From: Lactifluus volemus
Taxonomy: Eukaryota; Basidiomycota; Agaricomycetes; Russulales; Russulaceae
DNA: 64,000 nucleotides
Direction of reading: 5' to 3'
Assembly (NCBI GenBank): GCA_022376515.1
Contig: WTXI01000019.1
Location: 124,001 to 188,000 of the forward strand
The notes below the pieces were generated by a model. That model was not told the DNA's origin. It saw only the letters and a list, made by a program, of their open reading frames with translations, and did no database searches. Within the stretch, counting starts at the first letter, position 1. Every line of letters starts with the position of its first letter. Positions 10,644-22,189 of the stretch are shown here, piece after piece. Made by a program: the position numbers and the translations under genes.

Positions 10644-12076
10644 GGGAGAATTCTGGGTCTTGAAACGGTAAGCTGAAGCTGCACTTGATATAGGGCCGGG
10701 ACGAGCGAACGAGGGTGTTTGCAAATCTACACAAAGGTAATCTGCAACCTGTACTCGTTACCGCGAGAAGAAGAGACACACACCTGCCGAGTTACAGTTT
10801 GAAAGTTTACACGGTAGGTACTGGGTTGGAACCACCGGTTCCTCCCAAAGCCTTTTAACCAGGATCGCGATGCCTCATGTTTCCCCTGTTCGCAAACCCC
10901 GCGATAAATTTTACGTGAAACAGCGGGGACGGAGCGACGCACATGGAATTACATTCGCCTAGACCCCGGAAGTCACATTCGCAGTCCTAATAACCGGGGG
11001 GGGGGGGTGCGAGGCAAGCATGAGGATGATGACATTAAAGAAAGGATAAATTATAATAGTGCCGGTGTCCCCCTAACTGTCGAACGAAAATTTGGCGAAA
11101 TTGAGGGCCGGAGATGGGGACGGGGTGAGCTGGGGGGAGGGGGGGCGCCTGTGATGGAGAGAGCAAAAAAAGGTGTATATCTTGGAAATTCCGATAGTGC
11201 GGGTTGTCGAGAATTTCTGAAAGGAATGATGCGAGGAGCTGCTGCACGTCACGGGGTGGCTGGCGTCAAAATAGATTGCGATCAAAACCGGCGTCAATCT
11301 TCTGGGTGCGAAAAAAAAAAAAAAACTTTGAGCCCAGGGAAGAAAACTGAGGTCATTCCAATTACAGGAGTAGGCGCATATGCCCTACTCTCGGGGTTTA
11401 AATTATGGAAAAATGTTGCAAGACCTGCCGAGTGATGGTAACGCGTGGGGATACTCCAGGCCTATGCAGCCGTCTCGTTCGTGAGGTCAGAGATGTACCA
11501 GCAACGCGATGACCGGGGACCAGCGCAAGTGCCAGTTGTGTATCGTTGATTACCGACGCCAGTGGTGGAGGTTCAGAAGTTTTCCAGGAAAAAAACACCA
11601 CAGATAGTATTATATGAGTATCTGGAAATTCAATAGAACTCTCATAAGCATGCCTCGACACCTCAGATGGTTAGACTTCGGATGCTCAGCGAAGTGCATT
11701 TTCTAGTCGCGGAGCATGCGGACTGTATTACCCCGGCACCCCTAGACGCCAGACTCGCGAGTCAAGAAATCTAACCTGGGCGCAAGGTAAGCCATGACAT
11801 AAAAGGACCCAGTGATTACGGCGCACCCTAACTTTACCTGCATAAGTCAATGAGACAATAACAGTGAGGCTGTCCTTGAAATTCTCCGCTCGCTTGTGTT
11901 CGGGCTCCAAGGGCAGCCCCTGGCGTAGACACCACAGCGGCATCCGTTCTGGACTCTCGAAAGAAACCCTCATGCATTCTAGTACGACACGTTACATAAT
12001 GGCCACTCCAGTCACAGTAATGTAGATCTATAGTGTAGCACCCTACCTGTTGGACTTTGTAAAAAGACAACTGTAA
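10644..12076. other. Gene-poor stretch with a G run
   Basis: No supported gene. Holds a run of ten or more G at about 10998-11008 and an A run at about 11309-11324. Several open frames here overlap in opposite directions without motifs. Confidence 0.4.
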
Positions 12077-12462
12077 CTAGAGTGGCAGAATCCCCTGGGT
12101 CTGTAAAATTGACACGGGAGGGTGGGTAACGAAGTATTGCAGGGCCTGAATTGCGGCGTAGTATTTGCCATGACCTATGGTCCCCCCTCGCCAACGCCAA
12201 CGACAACCCCTCCGACTGTAGCGATGAGGTCGATGATGTAAATTAGCGGGTGAGTATAGAACACGCTCACAGGTGTATTGAACCCTGTGCCGGGCTTGAT
12301 TATCACTGGGGCCTATCTGGTCGCTCGTCCACCTCAGGTATTGAGACAGATTTCGATACTGTCCTTGCAGAAAGTTGTTGAGGTCTCGGACGGGGTCTGA
12401 ACTCTGTCAGAGAAAAAGGGGAGGGTGTGGGATGACCACCGCTCACCTTGAACATTAGCCAT
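12077..12462 (-). pseudogene. Single dsRBD protein, copy 2, apparent frameshift
   Basis: Exons 12462-12447 (MANVQ), 12396-12271 and 12215-12077 line up with the other dsRBD copies. It reads DPVRDLNNFLQGQYRNL, then after the second intron a glycine-rich strand and GHGKYYAAIQALQYF. The last exon has a stop (cca tag) unless one extra base is assumed near 12180, just before GHGKYYAA. Alternatively the second intron could run on to the tag at about 12183, which keeps the frame but removes the third beta strand. The frame change suggests a broken gene or a sequence error. The 16-nt first exon ending in phase 1 is shared with the 47-kb copy. Confidence 0.6.
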
Positions 12463-13564
12463 GGTACAAAGAAAGGGTGATAGTTTGCTGAGGGACGACC
12501 GAACATGCTCTACCCTTAAATACGGGAAAGAATGTTCGTGCCAATCTCATGTAAGACGTTCAGATGGCCCCTACACCCCTACAGACTGATGTTCCGACAT
12601 AAAGGGCGTCAAGAGGTTTTTGTTTTTATCGCCTAAGCAAGACATCGGCGCGTGAATTTGTGAGATCGCAAGCACAGAGGGGCCAGCAGAAGCCCGGTAC
12701 ACAAAGTCCGTTGATCAGAACAGGGAGGAACAAGGTTATGAAGTACAGTCCAACAGGTTGAGCGTCTTCAAGGCGGAACTCCATTTGAGAGAAACGGTTC
12801 GCCGAACCGGACCTAGTGAGTCATTTTCCTAGTCGCTTCCAGGGAGACGGCACGGCCGCAGCCCAGGGCAAAGAGCCTTACATTTTAACGTTAGGGCGTT
12901 TTCCGTGCAGATCCTTCTTGAAATGTTCTTCATTTTTTTAAGCTCTGCCGTCATTGTGATCCGATGGAAGAGGGGAGAAGAGCAAAGCTTGAGAGCAAGC
13001 ATTGTAGAATAGGTCCCAGGAAATTTGATGTAGACGTAGTCACATGAAGATCACACGGTCAATCGCAATCGCATTGGCATACGTGAGCTAGTTGGACTAG
13101 TAGGTTGTGATGACAAGGAGCGTGATAAGCGTAGTCGACGCCGCCGACTCGCCGAGTGACTCGAGTTACATACCATGACGCGCTAACACGTGATAGTTTC
13201 TCACGTTCATTTGAAGGCCACCTCCTCTGAACTCATCAGACGTGAGAGAACCCCGACAAGAGCGAGTCGGTGTTATAATGGCGCGAGCGCATGAATGCTG
13301 TTTTGTTAAAAGTTCACACAGTCAATCAATCGCGAACGTCGGAGAGTCGACGATACGGAGTACTAGTGGGAAAACTGGAATTGGTACTGGAGGCCACTGG
13401 CACTGGCGAGACGCGCCACAAACAATGCATATGTCCATCAACAAGAAAAGTCTATTAACACATCCATCGTAGCATGTGCCGAGATCTCTCTCTCTCTCCA
13501 AATTAGAAGCGAACCTATAACTACTTGATATATGTACTGGTAGGAGGGGTGTCCGGTGGATAGC
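12463..13564. other. No gene recognised
   Basis: No convincing open frame. Between two dsRBD copies; no repeat structure noticed apart from a short ct repeat at about 13486-13498. Confidence 0.4.
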
Positions 13565-13848
13565 TTAGATTTTATTGACACTGAAGTACTGTAGAGCCTG
13601 CATCGCGGCCTCTCTCTTGGCGTTTCCCATGGAAAAGCTCCGCCCAGATCCAATCTCTGTGCCATTAACTGCGTAACTTAGTGCATAGTTCTTAATACGA
13701 TCGAAGGACTCACAATTAGCAACAGCAGTGTGGGTTACTTGGTGACCAGGACCTGATTGTTTCATGACCCATGAGAAATAGATTGTGAGATTACCCCTTG
13801 GGTGGCCTTGGAGGTAATTGTTGAGGTCGCGTACAGGATCCACAGAAT
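13565..13848 (-). CDS. Small single dsRBD protein (copy 3), 5' end unresolved
   Basis: Exons 13848-13714 and 13668-13565 are joined over a 45-nt GTGAGT...CAG intron. The product reads DPVRDLNNYLQGHPRGNLTI, SGPGHQVTHTAVAN, then NGTEIGSGRSFSMGNAKREA and ALQYFSVNKI, a complete dsRBD. Exon 2 begins in phase 1 after an AG at 13850-13849, so a short first exon carrying the ATG should lie upstream (higher coordinates), as in copies 2 and 4, but I could not pick one with confidence. Candidate ATGs lie at about 13880 and 14020, the latter just downstream of a TATATAA-like box. The domain is intact. Confidence 0.65.
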
Positions 13849-15132
13849 CTGAATCGCGTTATCAACGTCTAGAAGACATGCTATAAGGGAGCATTCCATA
13901 CACATGTGATTCTCAAGGTGCAGAGTATGCGGTCGTGGGGGTGATTATTGGACTAATGGAACGCAGGTTGAGTATGTGAGTATGGTTGGTTGTTTGAGTG
14001 AGTAGGCACCAGAGCCACCATCTTGTTATATAGGAGGGAAGAGGCGTGATTCACAGCCGACCACCGTTCAGGTGGATCCCAAGTACAACAACTTGCTGCG
14101 GCGTCTGTATCCCCCGGAGACTAACACCCCTACATTCGCCGCGCGAATACATCACTCAATGGCCGGATTAATTCTGATAGTTCCTGGGTTACCCTGGCGG
14201 TGTTAGCATGTGGCGAATCGGCAAAAATGGAAGGTGCCAGTAGAACGTGCCCATGCCCTTGACCCACTGTCCAAGGTGCCAACACTAGAACTTAAGATCT
14301 CGCCCGATTCACTGGGACGATCGGGGCGCTTTGGATGCTGTCGTCCGTTTCCATAGCTATCGGGTGCAAAAGTTCATTATGAGGAATTTGTTTGGGACTG
14401 TAGGATAGAGAACGATGCTCGGTACTCGTGTGGATCGTTCCACAAGCGAGGCCATGACCTGCTGTAAAAGGTTCGCTGACAAGATGCTATGCCGTTGCTA
14501 AGTTTCCTAATAAGGAATCTAGCCTGGAGCGGTGCCCATTCTAGATTGGGTAGCAAGGAAATGACAGCTGGAGAACAAAAAGGCGGAAATGCTATGCCTG
14601 TGCCCCCCTGACAATACGCGAATTCGTTGCGTGAGGATAAGGGATGCTCAGGATTCAAAGTAGAGGTGTCCTATGCTCTCAGATCGTTTAGAGCATTGTA
14701 CTTTGCAGACGAGGATACTACGAGCGTAATCATTAGTTTAGAGTTGGATGCAGGTTGGTGGTGGACCCAAACAGATAACTGTAATGTTCTGTACCTGTAT
14801 ATTCCAAGTTGCCAGGTATTCATGCCGCCACACGACCTTGCCCTTGATGCGTATCACCACAGCTGGACCTACAAGGGCTAAGGACGCATATGATGTCCAA
14901 TCAAAGGGAAGGCAATGTTCGCCCCAAATCTCACAAAGAATGCACCCGGCTGTTCTGTATAGCAAGGGACGAGTTGTTCCAAGTACGTAGAATACACAAA
15001 AAAGGAAAACACGCGACAGCCGCCTAGTTACAGCATTAGGGCCACCACAGCATTTACTAGTAGGGAAACCAAGGCTCACCGAAACGGGTTAGCAAGCCAT
15101 CTCAGCTGGCTCAGATACATCATGTAAGCTCT
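13849..15132. other. No gene recognised
   Basis: Contains the unresolved 5' end of dsRBD copy 3 near its left edge. The rest has overlapping open frames without motifs. Confidence 0.35.
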
Positions 15133-15807
15133 TCACGCATCATAATCTGGCGGTGAATCCACAGGTGTGCCCCCTGCCCGTGATGGACCCTGCGGCGATG
15201 CATATGCGGCTGACAAGCACGATCAAAACACAGCAACAAGTGAATGGATTCAGCGTACGAAGAGTTTCCTCCTCCTCTCTCATCTGCCTTCTCATGTATA
15301 CTGCACGTTCGCGAGTTTTCTCCAACAAGCTAACCAATTGAAAGATACCCTGGTTCTTGAGGCGGATTTCCGATCTAGTCCCAGGAGTAAGCCCACCATC
15401 GGGAGAAGGCCTAATATCCATAGACAGATAGTTGGAACCCAGATACGGCTGTTCGAACCTAGTTGATAGTATGGATGGAAGGGGCAGGGATAGACTGTTG
15501 AATGCTGTGCTACCGCCACCGTCAGTCTCGGCGACGAATATCAACTAGGCATGGGCTCGGTATAAGTTGTTGAAAAGGTTCTGGTTTCATAGGAAGAACG
15601 CACGCGTTGGTCTGTTAGAACAAGTTTTCCCGTACCCTTCAGTGTACGCTCACCGCCGGACCCTCCGGAACTTGAGGAAGCAGTTGGGGGTGTATCCGGA
15701 ATCGTAAGGGAAACCTCTGCACCCGAGTCCACGGTCATAACCGTGAACTCTTGAGGTAAAGGCACCGGAGTGCGATCAGGGTTGAGCATTGTCCAGTTGA
15801 GAGCCAT
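15133..15807 (-). CDS. WBP2-like GRAM-domain protein with PPxY motif
   Basis: Exons 15807-15604, 15544-15259 and 15209-15133; 188 residues. It begins MALNWTMLNPDRTPVPLP, followed by a GRAM/PH-like domain with GTGKLVLTDQR joined over the intron to LIFVAETDG, then STRFEQPYLGSNYLSMDIRP and EKTRERAVYMRRQMREEEE. The C-terminus ends SPPDYDA, giving a PPxY motif of the kind bound by WW domains of NEDD4/Rsp5-type ubiquitin ligases or YAP-like proteins. Fungal members of this family are uncharacterised or linked to WW-domain partners by homology to animal WBP2. Both introns are GT-AG and in frame. It lies head-to-head with the tRNA gene, 110 bp apart. Confidence 0.85.
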
Positions 15808-15916
15808 CGCTGAAGTGAAACAGAGCTGAGTATCGGTCTAGTGGGCGGAATGATCTGTACTGCACTTAACAATCAATCAACCCAATGTTAGGCATTATCG
15901 ACTACAGCCTTACTAA

Positions 15917-15999
15917 GGCTACCTGGCGCAATGGTAGCGCGTTTGGCTTCGATCGCCGACGGCACCAAAAGGTTGCAGGTTCGAGTCCTGCGGTGGTCA
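15917..15999 (+). tRNA. tRNA-Arg(TCG) with 11-nt intron
   Basis: A full cloverleaf can be drawn. Acceptor stem ggctacc (15917-15923) pairs with ggtggtc (15992-15998) using G-C, A-T and G-T pairs, with discriminator A at 15999. D stem gcgc/gcgc, anticodon stem tttgg/ccaaa, T arm gcagg-ttcgagt-cctgc. Box A (tggcgcaatgg) and box B (ggttcgagtcc) match the pol III consensus. The anticodon loop begins cttcga, placing TCG at positions 34-36, and is interrupted after position 37 by tcgccgacggc, the canonical intron position. Without the intron the tRNA is 72 nt. Confidence 0.9.
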
Positions 16000-16003
16000 T
16001 TTT
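16000..16003 (+). terminator. RNA polymerase III terminator
   Basis: A run of four T immediately follows the tRNA discriminator base, the minimal pol III stop signal. Confidence 0.65.
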
Positions 16004-16234
16004 GTCCCCTGCTACAAATACTTCGATATGGCGGTTACCATCCGTTGGGATACTTTTTTTTTTTTCAGTACGTTTTCCATTGCAAGGTCTGTCCATAGAT
16101 TCCATGCATTTTTAATCGTCTTTTCGTGGCCAGCATTGGCACGTGATACCGTGTCGCGTCGCGTCATTGTTCCTCGTAAAGTTCTGTTCCCGATATTCCT
16201 CATCTCGAGTAGTTTGACTCGGCACACGAATGCC

Positions 16235-18470
16235 ATGGAGCCCTACAGAGAAATATCTCAACACTCGTCCAACCCTCTCGAACTGCCTTCCTCAGACGCC
16301 CGTAACAGGGCGGCAGTGCTTAGATATCGCAAAGCTCGGGCAATGGCCGGAAACCAACGCGATTCTGACGAACCAGAAGATGATTTAGAGGTATCCGACC
16401 TCAAAGACTACCAAAACCATGTCGCGGGACTTCTCCAGGTCCGGCCGGCCCCACAGGCCCAGTACACTACACGAGGAAACGTCGGTGCAGAAGCACTCAT
16501 TGACCTGGATGAAGATATGGACGGAGAAAACAGCAATGAATCGGAGATGGACAGTGACTTGGAGGTAGGCGCAGACGCAGACGCAGATGGAGAGGTCGAT
16601 GAGGAGATGTCGCTATTCCTCAAACCACGGGAGGAACAGGAGGAGATCGAGCTCGAAATGGCAGACCTCGAGGAAGCGGTCCCTTCCATTGCACAGGACT
16701 ACAAGCTTATTGACCGCCTTGGAACGGGTACGTTCTCGTCGGTGTACAAAGCTATCGACCTCGGGTATCATGAAAAGTGGGACAACGCGGTGTGGCATGG
16801 GTCACATCCCCGTGCGTCGACCGCCCATTACCAGTCGGTGCCGCGCGCACCTGGCACAAAAGTTTTTGTCGCGATCAAGCGCATATACGTGACTAGCAAT
16901 CCGGAGCGGATACGGAATGAAATCTCTATTTTGGAAACATGTCGCGGTTCACGGCATGTGTCGCAACTTATAACTGCATTTCGACACGAAGATCAGGTCG
17001 TTGCCGTCCTGCCTTACCATCCGCACGAAGATTTTCGAGTACGTACAACGGGATTATCGAAGCATGTTTTACCTTTTCGGGTTGATTCTACCTCTACAGT
17101 CGTTTTACCGCACCCTACCGATAGATGGAATCAGAGTGTACTTCAGATGCATGTTTCGTGCATTGCGGGACATTCATGCGCGTGGCATCATCCACCGTGA
17201 CGTCAAGCCTGCTAATTTTCTCTTCGACCCTCACAAAGGAGTAGGGACTCTAGTCGATCTTGGCCTGGCCTGCGTGAGCATCTCTATGTGAGGACCCTAT
17301 CATCACTTATTTGATTAGCGTATGGGCACGGAGCCGCACACACAGTACGGAAAATGTCTGCACACCGCGCCGACTAGGGAACACCCACACGGTCGGTTAC
17401 GGAGGCCAGGCGAATATAACGGGGACTTTGTGAGGAAAAAGCAGAAGGATGCTCGAATGCGGAGCGGATGGTTGTCAGATAGGGTCGGCTATCTGGAAAA
17501 GGATACGAGGTAGGTGCTCCTCAACCCATTTGTATCTGGGTTTTGCTGACTTTACAGACCGCATTCAAAAGCAAATCGTGCAGGCACGCGAGGATTTCGC
17601 GCGCCAGAGGTGCTGTTAAAGTGCAGTGAGCAAACTGGGGGTCTGTCATAGAGTGTCCCAGAACCGATACATATCTATACTGACAATACTTCTGTCAGCC
17701 ATTGATATGTGGTCCGCTGGCATGATTCTCCTCTTCTTCTTGACCCGCAAGTTCCCCCTCTTCCAATCCAACGACGACATCGAAGCGCTTCTGGAGTTAG
17801 CCTGCATTATTGGGCGTCGCAGGATGGAGAAGGCAGCTACGTTACATTGTTAGCACTTACTTGACAGTCCTGCGGAGCGTCTTGCTGATCGGTTTGAACA
17901 GCCCGGACCTTCACGACAAACATCCCATCTATCTCACCAGAAGGGAAACCCTGGCGCGAATTCGTAGAAACGCTAAACCCGAAACTACGAGACCTACCGG
18001 AGAGTGACTCCCGCTCATATACCTACGAGGGATCTTCCAGAGAGCCTTCTCATCCCCCTCCATCGTCGTCCTCGTCACCGGGTACAGGCGTGACCTCATG
18101 CGAGACCCGCTCGCCAACGCCATCGGCAGAAGCTCAGGACCATGAAACGGATGTGGAGCAGGCGCTCGATCTGCTCGAGCGTTTGCTACATCCGGAATCG
18201 ATAAAGCGCATAACGCCGAGGCAGGCACTTTACCATCCTTTTCTGCGCGAAGGCGAAGGTGACGATGCGCTTTTTCCGCACCCGTTTGGGGAGGGGGTTT
18301 GCGGGGAGTGGCATTTTATAGATACGGTCACGGAAGAGCTCAGAGTGCGTGTCCGAACGGAGGCGGGAAAGACAAGCGTAATTCCCGTGATGGCGGGCCA
18401 GGGTGTGGCCATTGGGGGCGAACCGTGTGAGTTTCACCAAGGAGAGGTCGCTGGACGAGTTATTGAGTAA
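16235..18470 (+). CDS. CDC7: Cdc7-type DDK protein kinase
   Basis: Catalytic subunit of the Dbf4-dependent kinase, which phosphorylates MCM2-7 to fire replication origins. Exons 16235-17038, 17100-17273, 17319-17509, 17558-17640, 17699-17848 and 17902-18470; 656 residues. An acidic N-terminal tail precedes the kinase domain: glycine loop LGTGTFSSVYKA near 158, VAIKRI lysine, catalytic HRDVKPANF with Asp at about 302, then VDLGLA at 320-325 where the family normally has DFG. A roughly 90-residue insert with a basic stretch (KKQKDARMR) separates it from GTRGFRAPEVLLK and AIDMWSAGM, typical of Cdc7 kinase insert 2. A Ser/Pro-rich insert (PPPSSSSS) precedes the last lobe with TPRQALYHPFL. The frame is open upstream to 16028, but that reaches almost to the tRNA, so MEPYRE at 16235 is taken as start. 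Confidence 0.9.
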
Positions 18471-18580
18471 CTTGGTATAAGTTGTTTGATAAGTGTGTTG
18501 CATTTCGAGTGTGGCTGAGTCAAGCGAGTTGTGAACTCAACCTTTTGTCAATGTCAATGATGATGTCCACAAAGTAGTAA

Positions 18581-21045
18581 ATGACTACGACGGAAATCAC
18601 GCTTTCTCAATCTCTTCTCTCTTTCTTGACTTATCTCGCTTCCAATACCACCTTTCAGCAATTCGTGCCCCTTGTCATTCTCTTGACCGTACCCCTTCTC
18701 GTCCTCGTTGGTCGGAACTACTTCCGTTGCATTTCCTCATTCGCCCTTCACATGCTCGCCGTAGCCAGCTCAACATTGCCTTGGAATTGGTTGTCAGCAT
18801 ACGAACACGGAACTATTTTATCAAAGTCTACAAAGAAACACTCTATCCGCACCCGTGCGCAACAGCTGGCAGCCAGACCAGATAATGGTTGCACCGGTGC
18901 GTACGGCACTCACCCCTTGAATCCCTTTGAAACGCTCATTTTCCCCTCAGAAGTTGAGAAGAAGACCTTATTCTACCCCGGGCTCGTTAATCTCTCTGGG
19001 ACATATTGCTTTATGAACTCGACCATGCAGGTGTGCTCGTCTTGCCCTGCGTTGCTGTCCCACCCCCTGCCCGTTCCACTGACATCTAGCCCGCTGCATT
19101 TCCCTCCTCATAGGCCCTCGCCTCGCTTTCATACCTCCAACCACACATAGACGCAATCCATGCCAAAGCTGAGGCTGTCGACGTGCCCACCCCCGTCGTT
19201 GACGCCTTGCGCGACCTCTTGCACGGTGCGATATGATCTATCACGCTACTGGCCGCTTTCCCAACTCGAATGACCCCACTAGGCCTGAACACCCCTTCCC
19301 TTCATCACCACTCCATCCGCCCCGTCGACATGATAGCCGCGCTCTCGCAACCCGAGCCAGGCAGACGCATCCCGCTCTTCTCGTCACGTGAGCATCAAGA
19401 CGCGCAAGAGCTCTTCCAGCTCGTCTCGGAATATATCAAGAAAGAGGCCAACGCCGTTAGTCGCGAGGGAACCCGTGATCTCGGATTTGGCGGCCTTGCA
19501 TCTCTTTCGACTTTATCGACCACCGCGACAAGTGTCGATGTGTCCAAGGGCGTATTCGATGGTCTCACCGCAAACCGACGCAGTTGCTGTGAGTGCGGCT
19601 ACACCGAGGCGGTCATGCACTTTCCTTTTGACAACTGGCAACTCACCGTCCCTCGTGTTGTGCGTCCCTTTTCTCTGCTTCTCACGTCGCCCGAGCTAAG
19701 CGCCAGGGTCCCAGGCGGGCTGTAGGCTCGAGGACTGCCTCATGGACTATACACGCCTGGAAACCTTGACGGATTGCATCTGTCGCAAATGCTCGATGGG
19801 CGCAACGCTTCACAGACTGGAAAAGGACGCTGAACGGCTTACGGCTGCCCAGGCAGGTAATCCGTCGGTGTCACAGTCAAAGAAGAAACGCGTGCGTGAA
19901 GTCAAACGATTAGCGCTTCGTCTTAAAACTGCGCTCGAGGAGGGACGTATCGAGGAAGACATCAAAGGTCTCAAGATAGAGAAGGTCTTCTCTCGAGCCT
20001 CAAAACAAGCCATGATCGCGCGGGTAGGTGACCTTTCTCTCACCAACATCCCTGGTCTTATCTATACGTGCAGCCTCCACCCGTATTAGCACTGCATCTC
20101 AACCGTTCAGTGCACCTGGGTACATATGCATCCAAAAACACAGCGCGCGTGCAATTCTCGGAGTTCCTTGACTTGACACAGTTCACGACCTCAGGCATGC
20201 TTTCCACCTCGCCCTCGATCCCCATCTCTTCGCCCATGCCCATAACAATGCCCTCATCACCCGACCCGACCTCCCTCCCGGCCCTAATAAACAAAATACA
20301 TGCGTCGTTGCCAACGTCACCGGTGCCGCGCGTGCTCTACCGCCTCGCCGCAGTGGTGTGCCACTATGGTCAGCACTCCTTCGGACACTACGTTTGCTTC
20401 CGGCGCAAACCGTGCGGGGAGGAAGGGGGGCTCGTCGCGTCGCCACGTTTGGACGAGCCGGCTGCACCGGGACAGGGCTGGCTGCGCGCGAGCGATGACT
20501 CGGTGCGCGAGGTCGGCATCGAGGCAGTGCTGCGCGAGGGCTCGGGCGTCTTCATGCTGTATTACGAGCGGGTGAAGAGCGAGGATAGTGGAATGCCGCC
20601 GCCTCTCGTACGGTCACCACATAGTGAGCAGCGTTCGCGGGACGTCACGGTCAAGACGACGGCGGACGATGTGGGTTTGGGGGTATCCGACACCACCGCC
20701 GAGATGGAGAAGGTCCAGGGATCATGTTTGCAGGACGCAGTGAAATGTGAACCTATGGAGGAGGACGAGGTGGTGGTAGTGCCAATACCGATGATTAGGG
20801 CGCGAGTTGTGCGGAGTGTGTCGCTCGGGCGGGACGAGCCAGTCGGAGGAAGAGCGTGGGCGAAACGAGAGGCGGAGGAGGTGATGGAGGCAGCAGTAGT
20901 GGAAGATTCTGAGCCGTCGCCTGGGCCCGCTAAACCGGATCCTGAAATCGTTTTGCCGACATTGGCACCGTCTGCTGAGGTCGACTCGCGGACAGTAGAT
21001 GAACGTCGGATATCACCTCCCCGGACAGTAGGTCTTCGAGCATAG
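18581..21045 (+). CDS. UBP1: Ubiquitin-specific protease, ER-anchored UBP1-like
   Basis: Cysteine deubiquitinase of the USP family. Exons 18581-19030, 19114-19225, 19283-19659, 19715-20023 and 20074-21045; 739 residues. An N-terminal hydrophobic helix (QFVPLVILLTVPLLVLVG, about residues 27-44) predicts membrane anchoring as in yeast Ubp1. Cys box: GLVNLSGTYCFMNSTMQ with nucleophile Cys143; note SGTYC where most USPs have GNTC. Then EHQDAQELF, a zinc ribbon formed by CCEC and CRKC, and the His box HYGQHSFGHYVCF. The last third beyond GSGVFMLYYERV is acidic and disordered. The exon 3/4 acceptor at 19714 is preferred because it yields the conserved CRLEDCL. It begins 110 bp after the CDC7 stop. 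Confidence 0.88.
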
Positions 21046-21468
21046 AACCACCTCTTCGCCGCGCTGCTTCATCTCATCCTTCGTCAGTACATTGCTATTT
21101 TTACGTCTTCCGTGATGTGTTATTTGTGCGGATATGCATGTATGTATCGATTCACGGCGAGGCATTGACGTCAACAGACAGACACGGGACCGAGCGGGTA
21201 AAAAAAAATTGCATTCCGATGACGAGAGCAGCATCGCAGTTCGTACGCGGACGTGAGCAGGCCTATAATAATGATACACACAGTTCTCCGTCCTCTGCGG
21301 TAAGGAACATATATATAAAAAGCAAGAAAAAAAAAACAAGGTACTATCAGATAGAGGCATCTTTCTTGTGAGAGCTGGAGGGTCCTTCATCCTCTGGGGT
21401 GGGAGAAATCATCACAACGCAAGTTCATTTATTGTCATTTCCTGTGCGTAGCCTCGTGGGGGATGGGA
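21046..21468. other. Convergent 3' intergenic region
   Basis: Between the 3' ends of UBP1 and the 79-residue gene. No gene seen; contains several A runs (21203-21210, 21325-21336). Confidence 0.4.
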
Positions 21469-21856
21469 TCACCAGTAAACGTGGCGCTCGATGGTGCGCG
21501 GCTTGGGTCTCGTGTAGATCGTACGCTTGACGCGGGTCACGGTTGGGTACCATGCGTGGTAAACGTCTCCAGGTTCAAACTGGACCTCAACAATTTGCCT
21601 GCCCTGCAAAAATAAAAAAAAAGGCCAAAGTGAGGAGGGGGTGGGGGTAATGGTGAGAGAGCGGCGGCGGCGTACAGCGTAGTCATAGTGTGAGCCAATG
21701 ACGAGGCCCTCACGATGGCCATAAGAACCATGCTTAACAGCGACGATGTCTCCGGGCTTTTTTTTGGTGGAAAGAGAAGGTTTTGGAGGGTCAATAATAA
21801 TGATCGAAGTGATCGACGTTAGTGAGACGTACTATGATTTCGTCCGATGATCCCAT
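21469..21856 (-). CDS. Small hypothetical protein, 79 residues
   Basis: Three exons on the minus strand, 21856-21833, 21756-21676 and 21603-21469, all phase 0 with GT-AG introns. The product begins MGSSDEII, then PGDIVAVKHGSYGHREGLVI, a basic/hydrophobic beta-rich stretch reminiscent of a KOW or SH3-like barrel, and ends with GRQIVEVQFEPGDVYHAWYP and a basic tail TIYTRPKPRTIERHVYW. I do not recognise the family. The consistent splicing, in-frame joins and charged composition favour a real gene. No signal peptide or membrane segment. Confidence 0.6.
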
Positions 21857-22189
21857 GGTTGTTGTTGTTTTGCTGTTTAGGTCTTTGCTCTGTGGAAGAA
21901 ATAGAGGAGGGACGCAAAGCATGGGGTTGTTGTTATGAGGGAGAAAGCTGGTGGGAAGCGGCCGCGGACGGGTTTTATACTTACGGGACAGGGCCGGATA
22001 ATAGCATTTTGTTCTCGCACGAGGCTATCGCGAGGCGTCTCCATTTTTCTTTTTCTTTTTTTTTTTTTTTTCCTTATCTTTCTCTCATAAATATCCAAAA
22101 ATTTGACTTCCAAGCACACATTGCTGATATCCTATCATTTTTCTTCTGATGTCAAGAAATATAATTTAGATTCCGTTGACGTCGCCTCG

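Noticed and set aside
16028..16234. N-terminal extension of CDC7 from 16028
   Set aside because: It would start 29 bp after the tRNA and has no family resemblance; MEPYRE at 16235 is more likely.
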